A stretch of DNA of 64,000 bases from Promicromonospora sp042731755 (GTDB lineage Bacteria > Actinomycetota > Actinomycetes > Actinomycetales > Cellulomonadaceae). The notes under the pieces are model-generated. The model saw nothing but the letters and a program-made list of their open reading frames with translations, made no database searches and was not told the origin of the DNA. The position numbers and the translations under genes were made by a program. Every line of letters begins with the position of its first letter. Position 1 is the stretch's first letter. The stretch spans positions 1 through 64,000 of the forward strand of contig NZ_JBHWLR010000006.1 in assembly GCF_042731755.1 (NCBI RefSeq), in the 5' to 3' direction. Positions 52,201 to 61,590 of this stretch are shown here, piece after piece.

Positions 52201-53036
52201 GCCCATCGGGGGGTCAGCGCGTCCGGTCCGGGCACGAACGTCTCGCCCGGCAGCACGGCCAGCGTGCGGTGCGCGACGCCGCGCTCGGTCAGCGACTCGA
52301 CCAGCACGCTCAGCGTCTGCGACGTGGGGCAGGAGAACGACGCGAAGAACACGTGCGGCCCGCCCGACGACGGCTGGCTGCGCAGGTGGTCGAGGTCGAG
52401 CCCGGCGTCCGCGATGACCGCAAGGGTGGGCTGCAGCGAGCCGAGGTGGTCGTCGGCCGGGCCGAACGCGAGCCACACCTGGGCCGGCTCGGTGAACGGG
52501 GGCCAGTCGTCGCGGGACTCCAGCAGGCCGTACCAGACGGGGCCGCCCTCTGCGAGGGCCGCGCTGTCCGGGAGCTCCGCGAAGCCCGCGGGCACCCGGG
52601 TGCGCTCGATCACCAGGGACCCGCCCTCGCCGGCGAGCGCGACGCGCTCCTCGACGCTGGTGCGGGTCGGCACCAGGCGCGGGCTCACCCCGAGGCCGCG
52701 CAGCACGCCCGCGCAGTCCCGCATGCCCGCCTCGTCGATCACGACCTGACCCACCGTGGCGTTCGCCCCGACCCAGACCCACTGGCCGGGCACGGCCACC
52801 GCCGACGTCACGATCAGCGACGGCGCGCCCTCCAGGAGGGCGCGCTCGAGGCCCGGCGCCGGGTGCTCCGGGTGTCCCAGGTGCACCACGGCCGCCAGGG
52901 CCTCGATGCTCGCGACCGTGGCGAGGGTGTCCGCCGTGGTCCCGAGGTCGAGCAGCTCGACCGGGTCGTTCCATCCCGCCATCCGCGCGGCCAGCACCGC
53001 GTGCGCGGGAGACTCCCGCTCGCTACGTCCAAGCAT
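52197..53036 (-). CDS. Probable catalytically inactive prephenate dehydratase paralogue with ACT domain
   Basis: A 279-residue protein I would not name by a single motif, but it aligns by eye with the downstream half of PheA. DEAGMRDCAGVLRGLGV matches PheA AHPHGLAQCSGFVTGTGL, and VWYGLL matches ELYGLQ. The catalytic TRF is replaced by AQVW. The C-terminal ~80 residues look like an ACT domain of the dehydratase type (LGSLQPTLAVIADAGLDLDHLRSQP), where RSQP stands in for ESRP. It lacks the N-terminal GPxGTF segment. It is first in a tightly coupled operon with pheA and tyrA (ATGA and GTGA overlaps). ATG 53036 has TAGGTT six bases upstream. A regulatory subunit for PheA is the attractive reading, by inference. 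Confidence 0.72.
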   Translation of the reverse strand: MLGRSERESPAHAVLAARMAGWNDPVELLDLGTTADTLATVASIEALAAVVHLGHPEHPAPGLERALLEGAPSLIVTSAVAVPGQWVWVGANATVGQVVIDEAGMRDCAGVLRGLGVSPRLVPTRTSVEERVALAGEGGSLVIERTRVPAGFAELPDSAALAEGGPVWYGLLESRDDWPPFTEPAQVWLAFGPADDHLGSLQPTLAVIADAGLDLDHLRSQPSSGGPHVFFASFSCPTSQTLSVLVESLTERGVAHRTLAVLPGETFVPGPDALTPRWA

Positions 53037-53042
53037 GTGCCG

Positions 53043-53048
53043 AACCTA
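53043..53048 (-). promoter_or_regulatory. Leaderless-type -10 element of the aromatic operon
   Basis: TAGGTT on the minus strand ends six bases before ATG 53036. No ribosome binding site or -35 box is visible. Confidence 0.5.
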
Positions 53049-53076
53049 CCGCCGCGGAGGCCTCAGAGCCGCACCG

Positions 53077-56000
53077 TCAGTCGCACACGACGGGGTTGTC
53101 GGGGTTGTAGGAGTGGTTGAACGAGTTCTCCTTGACGACCTTGCCGTCGTGGAGCACCTTGCGCGAGATGGTCACGGAGAAGCCGTCCTCGCCGCCCGGG
53201 TAGGCCTGGCAGTCGGCCGACGAGTCGTGGATCGTCGTCTTGGGCACGATGTTCCGCTTCGCGCTCGTGTTCTCCTGCACCGTGTAGTACTTGGTGCTCC
53301 AGATCCGGACCGTGAGCTGGTTGCCCGACACGTAGGCCTGCATGACCGCGCCGTACGGGGTGTCGTTCGTGAACTTCATGTCCTTGGCGCCCACGTAGAT
53401 CGTGGCCTCGCGGCCCGCGGGGTAGCGCGGGAACCAGTAGGAGTGCGCGTGGTGCTCGACGTCCTCGTACCCGGCGAAGAAGCCCGCGTTGAACGACGTC
53501 GTGGCCATCTGCGACAGACCGCCGCCCACCGCCTCGACGTGCTCACCGTTCTCGACGACGCCCGCGTCGAAGTACCCGTTCTCCAGCGTGATCGGGGCGA
53601 GCGCCTCCAGCAGCGAGAAGGTCTCGCCCGGCTTGATGAGGTTGCCCGTGACCATCTGCGCGCCGCGCACCAGGTTCTGGGTGCGCACCTGCTCGTTCGT
53701 CAGCGGCGTGCTGAACTCGGAGACGACCTCCTTGACGCCCAGGGCCTCCAGCGACTCGACGGTGTCCTTGGGGTCCTGCTCGACGAGCTCGACCGACGTC
53801 TCGCGGTCGTCACCCGTCGCGGCGATCCGCACCGCCTTGCCCGCCTCGGCGGGGTCGAGCGTGGTGCCGGTCTTGCCCGCGACCACGGTCGGCTTGCCGC
53901 CCGCGAACTCGAAGTGGGCGTCGGACGGGACCTCGAGCAGGTTGGTGGTGGCGTCGACGATCGCCGCGACGGTCGCCTCCCGGTCCACGATGGTGACGAG
54001 CTGGTCGTCCTTCTGCTCGAACCGGATCAGCCCGGAGAGCACCTGCGGCGAGAGCTGCGGCTGCTGGCCGCCCACCGAGACCGTGACCGGCGCCGAGACG
54101 ATCTTCTGTGCGACCGCGAACTGCTTGTCGGTCTGCGCCTGGGTGATCACCGGGTCGACCGGCTCGACCGGCAGGTCGAACGGCCCGTCCTGGTGCAGCC
54201 AGCGCGCCTTGATGATCCGCGCGGTCTCGCTCGCGACGATGCGCGAGCCGTCCTTCGCGTCCGTCTTGACCGCCTGCCCGTCGACGAACGCGACGGTGCC
54301 GTCCACGGGCTCCACCGCGAGCGACTCCTCCAGGCCCGCGACCGCGGCGTCGAACTTCTCCGAGTCGATGGCCAGGACCAGCTCCTGCTCGTCACCGCCG
54401 AACGCGTGCGCCCACATGCGCGCCGGGCTCAGCGAGAAGCCCGTGAGCCCCGCCGTCGTCGCCTCGGCGTCGATCGCCAGGCCGCTGGGCTCCGGGGAGA
54501 GCTGGGCCTTGCCCTCGCCCGCCGTGAGGTCGATCGGCTCCTTGAGCCGCGGGCCGAGCTGCTCCGTCAGCGCGGACGCCGCCTCCGCCTGCGTCATGCC
54601 GCCGACGTTCACGCCGGCCACGGTGGTCTCCTTGGGCACCGTGTCGCTCACGCCCCACGCCGCGAAGGCGTAGATCGCGAACAGCACGACGGCACCGAGC
54701 ACCGAGAGCAGGGCGATCTTGGGGCCGCGGCTCGGCGCGCCGTCGCCGGCGAGACCGAAGAAGCCGTCCTGACCCGCTGCGCCCGGGCCGTTCGGACCCG
54801 CGGGGCCGTTGGGGCCGCCGGGCGCGCCCGGACCGCCAGGACCCTGGGGGGCGGACGCCGCGAGCGGCGCCGCGTCGGGGCGCACCGGCGCCCACGGGCG
54901 CGCGACGCGCTGGATCGCGCCGGTCAGCGGCTTGAGGAACGGGATCTGGCTGGATTCGGCCGTGGGCACGGCGCCCGGGTCCGACGGCGCCGCGCCGGGG
55001 CGCGGGGCGAACGGCGGGACCGACGGCGGCGCGGAGGCCGACGTGGTGCCCGACTCGGTGCTGGTCGTGGCGTCCGTCCTTGCGTCGGGTGCGGCGGCCG
55101 GCGTGCCCGCTGCTGCTGTTCCTGCCGCCGCGGCAGCCGCAGCGGCGGCGCCGGTCTTGGGCGGGCGGTCGAACGCGAAGACGCGCGGGGTGTACCCGCT
55201 GCGCGGCTTGGCGGCCTTGGTCGGCGGCGTCGCGAGCTCCGCGACGACGGTCTGCAGCACGGCGACCTGGTCGGTGCCGTCGGCGTCCGCCGCGGCGGGC
55301 TCGGCCTGCGCGCCGGGCTTGGTCGCGGCGTCGGGCTTCGCGGCGTCGGCCTTCGGGGCGCCGGGCTTGGCGATGTCGGCCTGTGCGGCGTCGGGCTTCG
55401 TGGCCGCGGGGTTCGTGGCGGCGGGGTTCGTGGCAGAGGGCTTCGTGGAAGCGTTGGCGCTGGTCGCGGCGGCACCGGCCGCGGCGGCACCGGCCGCAGC
55501 GGCGGGGTTGCTCGGAGCTGCGGGCCTGGCCGCGGCATCCGGCGCGTTCTGACCGGCGGGCCCGGCCGCGGCGCCGGACGTGGCCGGCGTCGCGGGCTTG
55601 GCCGAAGCGTCCGGCGCGCCCTGAGCAGCAGGCTGAGGCTGAGCGACGGGCTGGGCCGGAGCAACCGGCTGCGTCGGAGCGGCCGGCCGTGCCGGAACGG
55701 GCGGCTGCGCCGGAGCGGCGGAGCCCGCCTGAGCGGCGGAGCCCGTCTGAGCGGCGGGCGTGGTCGCGGCGTCCGAGGCGCGCGCGGTGACGGGCTTGTC
55801 CTCGGCGGCGGACTGGCGCGCGGCAGGCTGGCTCGCGGCGGCGGACGAGGCCTCGGGCACGCGCCCCGCCTCCGGCGTGCCGGCAGGTGCGGGGGCCGCG
55901 CCGTCGGACGCGGGGCCGCCGGGCGTACGCGCGGCGGACGCGCTCGGGATTGCAGCCGCCGGGGCGGCAGGCCGGTTCGCGGCGTCGGACACGGGCGTGC

Positions 56001-56760
56001 TCGCGCCCGCGGACGGGACCGGCTCGACCGGCGGGACCGCGGCGGGCGGGACCGCGGCGGGCGGCACTGCGCCGGCAGGAGCGCCACCGGACGGAGTCGC
56101 GGGCGGCACGACGGGCGGGACCGCGGCCGGCTTCTCGACGTCGGGCGCGATCGGGGCGGCCGCCGGGGACACGGGCTCACCCGCAGCGCCTCCCGTGCGA
56201 CCAGCCGACGACGGCTCAGAGCTCGGCGTGCTCGCCGGGTTCTGCGCGTTCGCGGGGCCGGACGCGTTCGCCGAGACAGGCGCGACCGAAGCGGGCGCGG
56301 CCGAAGCGGGCGCGGCCGGGGCAGGCCGAGCCGGCGCGGGCTCAGCCTGCGCAGCCGGCGTTCCGGCGGGCTCGGCAGCGCCGACGGCGGGCGCCTCGAC
56401 GTCCGAGGCTTCGCTCGGAGTGGTGTCGGGCACGGCGTCGGCGGGCGTGGAGGGGACCCCCGCCGGCGGTGCGGCAGGGACGGACGGGGCCTTGGTGGGC
56501 TCGGACTGTTCCGGAGCGGTCACAGGTTCGACCTTGTCTGCGGATCGGGGAACCGGCTGAACGGTCGGTTGACCGGCCGGTGCTGCGGGCTGCGCGGCCT
56601 GGGCGGCCGACGGACGTGCCGGGGGTTGCGACGTCGGTCGCGGCACGCTGCCAGGGCGTTTCTGGTACAAGCGAGGCGGTACGGCCGGGGCAGGTTGAGC
56701 CCCGGCGTTCTCGTCTGATGTCGGCTCGAGCGGTTCGTCACGCTCGGTCGGCTGACCCAT
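53077..56760 (-). CDS. VanW family membrane protein with very long Ala/Pro-rich N terminus
   Basis: A 1,227-residue protein in three parts. Residues 1 to about 675 are low-complexity Ala/Pro/Gly/Ser sequence with scattered Lys/Asp and no hydrophobic segment, so they are probably disordered and cytoplasmic. A single transmembrane helix follows (IALLSVLGAVVLFAIYAFAA, near 680-700). Outside, two peptidoglycan-binding-4-like repeats (TVAGVNVGGMTQAEAASAL, then a second after residue 800) lead to the VanW domain (about 1020-1150: MVTGNLIKPGETFSL, VVENGEHVEAVGGGLSQMATT, AHSYWFPRYPAGREATI). VanW proteins occur near the cell wall and in some glycopeptide-resistance clusters, but their reaction is unknown. 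There are no van resistance genes here. ATG 56760 has GGAG upstream; the start within the open frame is moderately certain. Confidence 0.85.
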   Translation of the reverse strand: MGQPTERDEPLEPTSDENAGAQPAPAVPPRLYQKRPGSVPRPTSQPPARPSAAQAAQPAAPAGQPTVQPVPRSADKVEPVTAPEQSEPTKAPSVPAAPPAGVPSTPADAVPDTTPSEASDVEAPAVGAAEPAGTPAAQAEPAPARPAPAAPASAAPASVAPVSANASGPANAQNPASTPSSEPSSAGRTGGAAGEPVSPAAAPIAPDVEKPAAVPPVVPPATPSGGAPAGAVPPAAVPPAAVPPVEPVPSAGASTPVSDAANRPAAPAAAIPSASAARTPGGPASDGAAPAPAGTPEAGRVPEASSAAASQPAARQSAAEDKPVTARASDAATTPAAQTGSAAQAGSAAPAQPPVPARPAAPTQPVAPAQPVAQPQPAAQGAPDASAKPATPATSGAAAGPAGQNAPDAAARPAAPSNPAAAAGAAAAGAAATSANASTKPSATNPAATNPAATKPDAAQADIAKPGAPKADAAKPDAATKPGAQAEPAAADADGTDQVAVLQTVVAELATPPTKAAKPRSGYTPRVFAFDRPPKTGAAAAAAAAAGTAAAGTPAAAPDARTDATTSTESGTTSASAPPSVPPFAPRPGAAPSDPGAVPTAESSQIPFLKPLTGAIQRVARPWAPVRPDAAPLAASAPQGPGGPGAPGGPNGPAGPNGPGAAGQDGFFGLAGDGAPSRGPKIALLSVLGAVVLFAIYAFAAWGVSDTVPKETTVAGVNVGGMTQAEAASALTEQLGPRLKEPIDLTAGEGKAQLSPEPSGLAIDAEATTAGLTGFSLSPARMWAHAFGGDEQELVLAIDSEKFDAAVAGLEESLAVEPVDGTVAFVDGQAVKTDAKDGSRIVASETARIIKARWLHQDGPFDLPVEPVDPVITQAQTDKQFAVAQKIVSAPVTVSVGGQQPQLSPQVLSGLIRFEQKDDQLVTIVDREATVAAIVDATTNLLEVPSDAHFEFAGGKPTVVAGKTGTTLDPAEAGKAVRIAATGDDRETSVELVEQDPKDTVESLEALGVKEVVSEFSTPLTNEQVRTQNLVRGAQMVTGNLIKPGETFSLLEALAPITLENGYFDAGVVENGEHVEAVGGGLSQMATTSFNAGFFAGYEDVEHHAHSYWFPRYPAGREATIYVGAKDMKFTNDTPYGAVMQAYVSGNQLTVRIWSTKYYTVQENTSAKRNIVPKTTIHDSSADCQAYPGGEDGFSVTISRKVLHDGKVVKENSFNHSYNPDNPVVCD

Positions 56761-56971
56761 CGGCACGCTCCGTGCAACTACCCGAGACGCGGGCTCTCCG
56801 CGTCCCCCAGGGCGCACCTGACCCGCGGCGAATCCGCTGGACGGAGTCGCCCTGCCGGGCATCCTATCCAGCGAGAATCCTGCCCAAGGCCGCGTACTGG
56901 ACGCCCCGAGGTGGAGGTTTCGTATCAATCCTGCCCACCATCCTGAAGCACCCTGCGAAGAACCGCAGAGG

Positions 56972-57370
56972 TCAGGCAGCGGACCGATCCCGGCGGGCCG
57001 GAACCTCGGCGAACCACGAGGACGGCAGGAACGCGACGACGGCGAGGATCGCCACCCCCGCGTACGACCAGACCATGCCGAGCACGCCGGCCGGCACCAC
57101 GACATCGCCCCCGGAGCCCGGCAGCGACAGGGCCTGCACGATGCCGACCCAGCCCACGCCGAACCCGAGCAGCGTGCCGTAACCGGCCCAGGCGCGCGCG
57201 AGCACGCCGGCCGCCGCCGTCAGACCGAACGCGAGGATCAGCCCGAGGTACAGGGAATCGGCCCCGTACCGGTGCACCACCGTCCCGAGAGCGCCCATCA
57301 CGACGCCGAGCGCGACGGCCAGAAGAGTGCGCACGATCGTTCGTCCGAGCGGGCGTCGGGAGGAGTTCAC
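56972..57370 (-). CDS. Small membrane protein, DUF6113-like
   Basis: A 132-residue protein with four hydrophobic helices (IVRTLLAVALGVVMGALGTV, LYLGLILAFGLTAAAGVLA, GTLLGFGVGWVGIVQALSL, VWSYAGVAILAVVAFL) and a charged C terminus. It looks like the small actinobacterial DUF6113 family by helix pattern; no function is known. GTG 57370 has CTGGAG nine bases ahead; ATG 57388 is an alternative. The start region is divergent from the LURP-one-like gene. A 211-base gap with no obvious signal separates it from the VanW gene downstream. Confidence 0.7.
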   Translation of the reverse strand: MNSSRRPLGRTIVRTLLAVALGVVMGALGTVVHRYGADSLYLGLILAFGLTAAAGVLARAWAGYGTLLGFGVGWVGIVQALSLPGSGGDVVVPAGVLGMVWSYAGVAILAVVAFLPSSWFAEVPARRDRSAA

Positions 57371-57409
57371 CCGAGCATTCTCCAGCATCCACCTGGGAGG
57401 ACTCTGCAT

Positions 57410-57997
57410 GTGTGGAACACTCCGCGGGTGAATACGCTCCAGGATCAGACGCAGCTCATCGTTCGACAGCGGATCCGCATGCTGGTCAACCAGTACGAGG
57501 TACGCGGCGCCCTGCCGGACGGCTCCGAGGGTGACCTCTACGCGTTCGCCCAGCAGAAGCGCATGGCCTTCCGTGAGCAGGTCACGCTCTACACCGACGA
57601 CACCAAGCAGGAGTCGGTGCTCGGCTTCAAGGCCCGCCAGGTGGTCGACCTCGGCGCCACCTACGACGTCGTCGACGCGGGCGACACCCCGATCGGCACG
57701 TTCCGCAAGGACTTCGCCAAGTCGCTGCTGCGCAGCACCTGGCACGTCGAGCAGCCCGGCCTCGGTGTGGTCACGGGGACCGAGCGGAGCCTCGGCGTCG
57801 CCATCATCCGGCGGCTCGCCGAGATCGCCTGGCTGCCGTACCACTTCGACTTCACGATCGAGGGGCGGCCCGCGTTCACCGTGGAGAAGAAGTGGGGCCT
57901 GCGCGACCGGTACGTCGTGAACATCCAGGACCCGCGGCTCGACCGCCGGCTCGTGACCGCGATGGCGATCGGCCTGGACGCCCTCCAGGAGCGCTGA
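57410..57997 (+). CDS. LURP-one-related family protein
   Basis: A 195-residue protein of the LURP-one-related (Tubby-like barrel) fold. Repeating strand pairs are visible: QTQLIVRQRIRMLVNQYEVR, GDLYAFAQQKRMAFREQVTLY, SVLGFKARQVVDLGATYDVV, PIGTFRKDFAKSLLRSTWHV, FTIEGRPAFTVEKKW and RDRYVVNIQD. Bacterial members are presumed membrane- or phospholipid-associated, but their role is unknown. GTG 57410 is preceded by GGGAGG nine bases upstream; GTG 57428, giving VNTLQDQ, is the shorter alternative. It is convergent with mshB, the two sharing a 33-base perfect hairpin. Confidence 0.83.
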   Translation: MWNTPRVNTLQDQTQLIVRQRIRMLVNQYEVRGALPDGSEGDLYAFAQQKRMAFREQVTLYTDDTKQESVLGFKARQVVDLGATYDVVDAGDTPIGTFRKDFAKSLLRSTWHVEQPGLGVVTGTERSLGVAIIRRLAEIAWLPYHFDFTIEGRPAFTVEKKWGLRDRYVVNIQDPRLDRRLVTAMAIGLDALQER

Positions 57998-58032
57998 CCG
58001 GGACGCGCCTTGGGCGCACCCTCGCCACCCAT

Positions 58033-58100
58033 CACCTTTGAGGCCCGGGTTTCTTCGCATTGAGCGTGCTCAATGCGAAGAAACCCGGGCCTCAAAGGTG
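58033..58100. terminator. 33-base perfect hairpin between LURP-one-like and mshB genes
   Basis: 58033-58065 is the exact reverse complement of 58068-58100, so all but the last few bases of the loop are paired. The inner TTTGAGGCCCGGGTTTCTTC is shared with the hairpin at 43816. It lies between convergent genes and can act in both directions. Confidence 0.8.
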
Positions 58101-58128
58101 TCGTGGACACACGGCGTGCTCATGCCCG

Positions 58129-59322
58129 TCAGGTGAGGGGGTCGACGACGACGTAGGTCTCGGTCGTGAGGATAGGCGCCAGCACCCCGTTGGACAGCGC
58201 GTACCAGCCGGCGACCGGGCCCTCGGGCCGCGCGAGCGCCGTCGCGTGCTGCACCTGCGTCGCATGAGCCCGCATCGCCGCGACGACCCGCCCGAGCACG
58301 CCCGCGACGTCCACCCGCACGACCCGCTCCCCGCGGCCCCCGCCGCTCCCGCCGCTCCCGCCGCTCCCGGAGCCCCCGCGGCCCGCAGAGGTGATCGGTA
58401 GCTCGTCGGGTGACCGGTCGTCCGAGGTGCCGATCACCTGACGTCCCGCCGACCACCCGGGCAGGTCATCCTTCGCGAACGGCGGGAGCGGCTCCGCCGG
58501 GTCCGCCAGGGTCAGGCCCTCGGCGGCGGCGAGCGCGGTCGCCGCCGGCAGGCCGGCGAGCGTCGCCCGCGCCGTGCGGACCTCGGCCGCCGGGGCGACC
58601 GCCTGCCACAGCTCGGCACCGGCCCAGGGCTCGTCCCGCCGTCCGACGCCGCCCCCGGCCTCGCCCCCGCGCACCGGCTCACCGCCGTCGCGCTGCTGCT
58701 CGCCCGACGCCGGCCCGCCGCCCGGCCGCCACGCCGGGTCGGCCGCGAGGCGCAGCGCGCGGACCGTCACCTCGTGCGCGCGGACGTGGTCGGGATGCCC
58801 GTACCCTCCGCCGGGCTCGTACGTCGCGACGACGGCGGGGCGCGTCGTGCGGATCAGCACCGCGAGCCGCCCGGCCGGCTCGTCGAGCGGAACCCGCGCG
58901 AACGCCGTCGGCGGGGAGTCCGGCGCCGGCCCCGCGACGCCGGGCGCCACCCAGGTCATGCCGGAGTCCTCGTACCGGACCGGGTCCGCGGGCGCGGAGC
59001 CCGCGCCCACAACCCTGTTCACCTGCGCAGATACCGGCGGGAGGGTGTCGAGAAAGGTCTGCTCGACCGCGCCGGCCACCCCGCCGCCCAGCGCGACGAG
59101 CGCGCGGGCCAGCTCGGTCTCCCGGTAGGCGCCCAGCGCGGGACCGTCGCCCTCGAGGCCGGCCCGGCCCTCCGACGTCGTACCGGCCAGGGCGATGACC
59201 TCGCCGCGCTCCCCGCGCGTGCAGGTCACCACGCGGGCAGGCAGCCCGGCGGCGGCGAAGGCCGCCAGCAGCCCCCCGGTCGACAGGGTCTCGTCGTCGG
59301 GGTGCGCGTGCACGGCCAGCAC
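58129..59322 (-). CDS. mshB: Mycothiol biosynthesis deacetylase MshB-like
   Basis: A 397-residue PIG-L/LmbE-family deacetylase, most like MshB, which removes the acetyl group from N-acetylglucosaminyl-inositol in mycothiol synthesis. The zinc motif AHPDDE is at residues about 6-11, and the second metal/catalytic histidines are in GGYGHPDHVRAH. TRGERGEVI and YRETELARAL are typical. Two unusual low-complexity insertions are present: a Gly/Glu-rich one after WRPGG (near residue 200) and a Gly/Ser run (GGSGSGGSGGSGGG, near 325). The frame is open to ATG 59388, but that start lies inside the typA terminator hairpin, so I prefer GTG 59322, just ahead of the AHPDDE strand. Start confidence is moderate; family is firm. 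Confidence 0.85.
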   Translation of the reverse strand: MLAVHAHPDDETLSTGGLLAAFAAAGLPARVVTCTRGERGEVIALAGTTSEGRAGLEGDGPALGAYRETELARALVALGGGVAGAVEQTFLDTLPPVSAQVNRVVGAGSAPADPVRYEDSGMTWVAPGVAGPAPDSPPTAFARVPLDEPAGRLAVLIRTTRPAVVATYEPGGGYGHPDHVRAHEVTVRALRLAADPAWRPGGGPASGEQQRDGGEPVRGGEAGGGVGRRDEPWAGAELWQAVAPAAEVRTARATLAGLPAATALAAAEGLTLADPAEPLPPFAKDDLPGWSAGRQVIGTSDDRSPDELPITSAGRGGSGSGGSGGSGGGRGERVVRVDVAGVLGRVVAAMRAHATQVQHATALARPEGPVAGWYALSNGVLAPILTTETYVVVDPLT

Positions 59323-59350
59323 GCCGCCCGCGAAAGCCCCGGAAAAAGCA

Positions 59351-59409
59351 CTGAGTGCTGGATCTTCGCCCACGGAACGCGTGTTCATGGGCGAAGATCC
59401 AGCACTCAG
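59351..59409 (-). terminator. Long hairpin after typA
   Basis: A 22-base perfect stem (59351-59372 with 59388-59409) with a 15-base loop that itself contains GAAC/GTTC. It begins 14 bases past the typA stop. Confidence 0.75.
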
Positions 59410-59422
59410 CGACGCGGGAGCG

Positions 59423-61366
<1,944 letters not shown>

Positions 61367-61526
61367 GAAGCACTCATTTCCAGAAGGGAGGTCAGGGGCG
61401 CGGACTCTGGTCCGAAGGGGACCGGTCTCGCAGCACCACCCATCTTACCCGCGAATCGAAATCCCCAGGTGTCGACCGTGTCACTGTGCGGTGAACACCC
61501 CCGGATGCGGTGCACACCCCCCGGAA

Positions 61527-61572
61527 CGTGTCAGACGCTCAGGTCACCGGGGTGACCTGAGCGTCTGACACG
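61527..61572 (-). terminator. Hairpin after the peptide ABC transporter genes, repeated-stem family
   Basis: A 22-base perfect stem (61527-61548 with 61551-61572), 19 bases past the ABC stop. Its outer half CGTGTCAGACGCTCAGG is identical to the hairpin at 19281, 42 kb away. The rest of the 61367-61590 gap is the typA upstream region, in which TAAGAT near 61452 is a weak -10 candidate. Confidence 0.75.
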
Positions 61573-61590
61573 TGCGTGGGAGGAGCGGGA

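Noticed and set aside
54900..56700. Ala/Pro-rich tract as a tandem DNA repeat array
   Set aside because: The amino acid composition is biased but I see no constant repeat unit or register in the DNA.
53077..56760. Glycopeptide-resistance cluster
   Set aside because: Only a VanW-domain protein is present; no vanHAX-type ligase, dehydrogenase or dipeptidase genes occur nearby.
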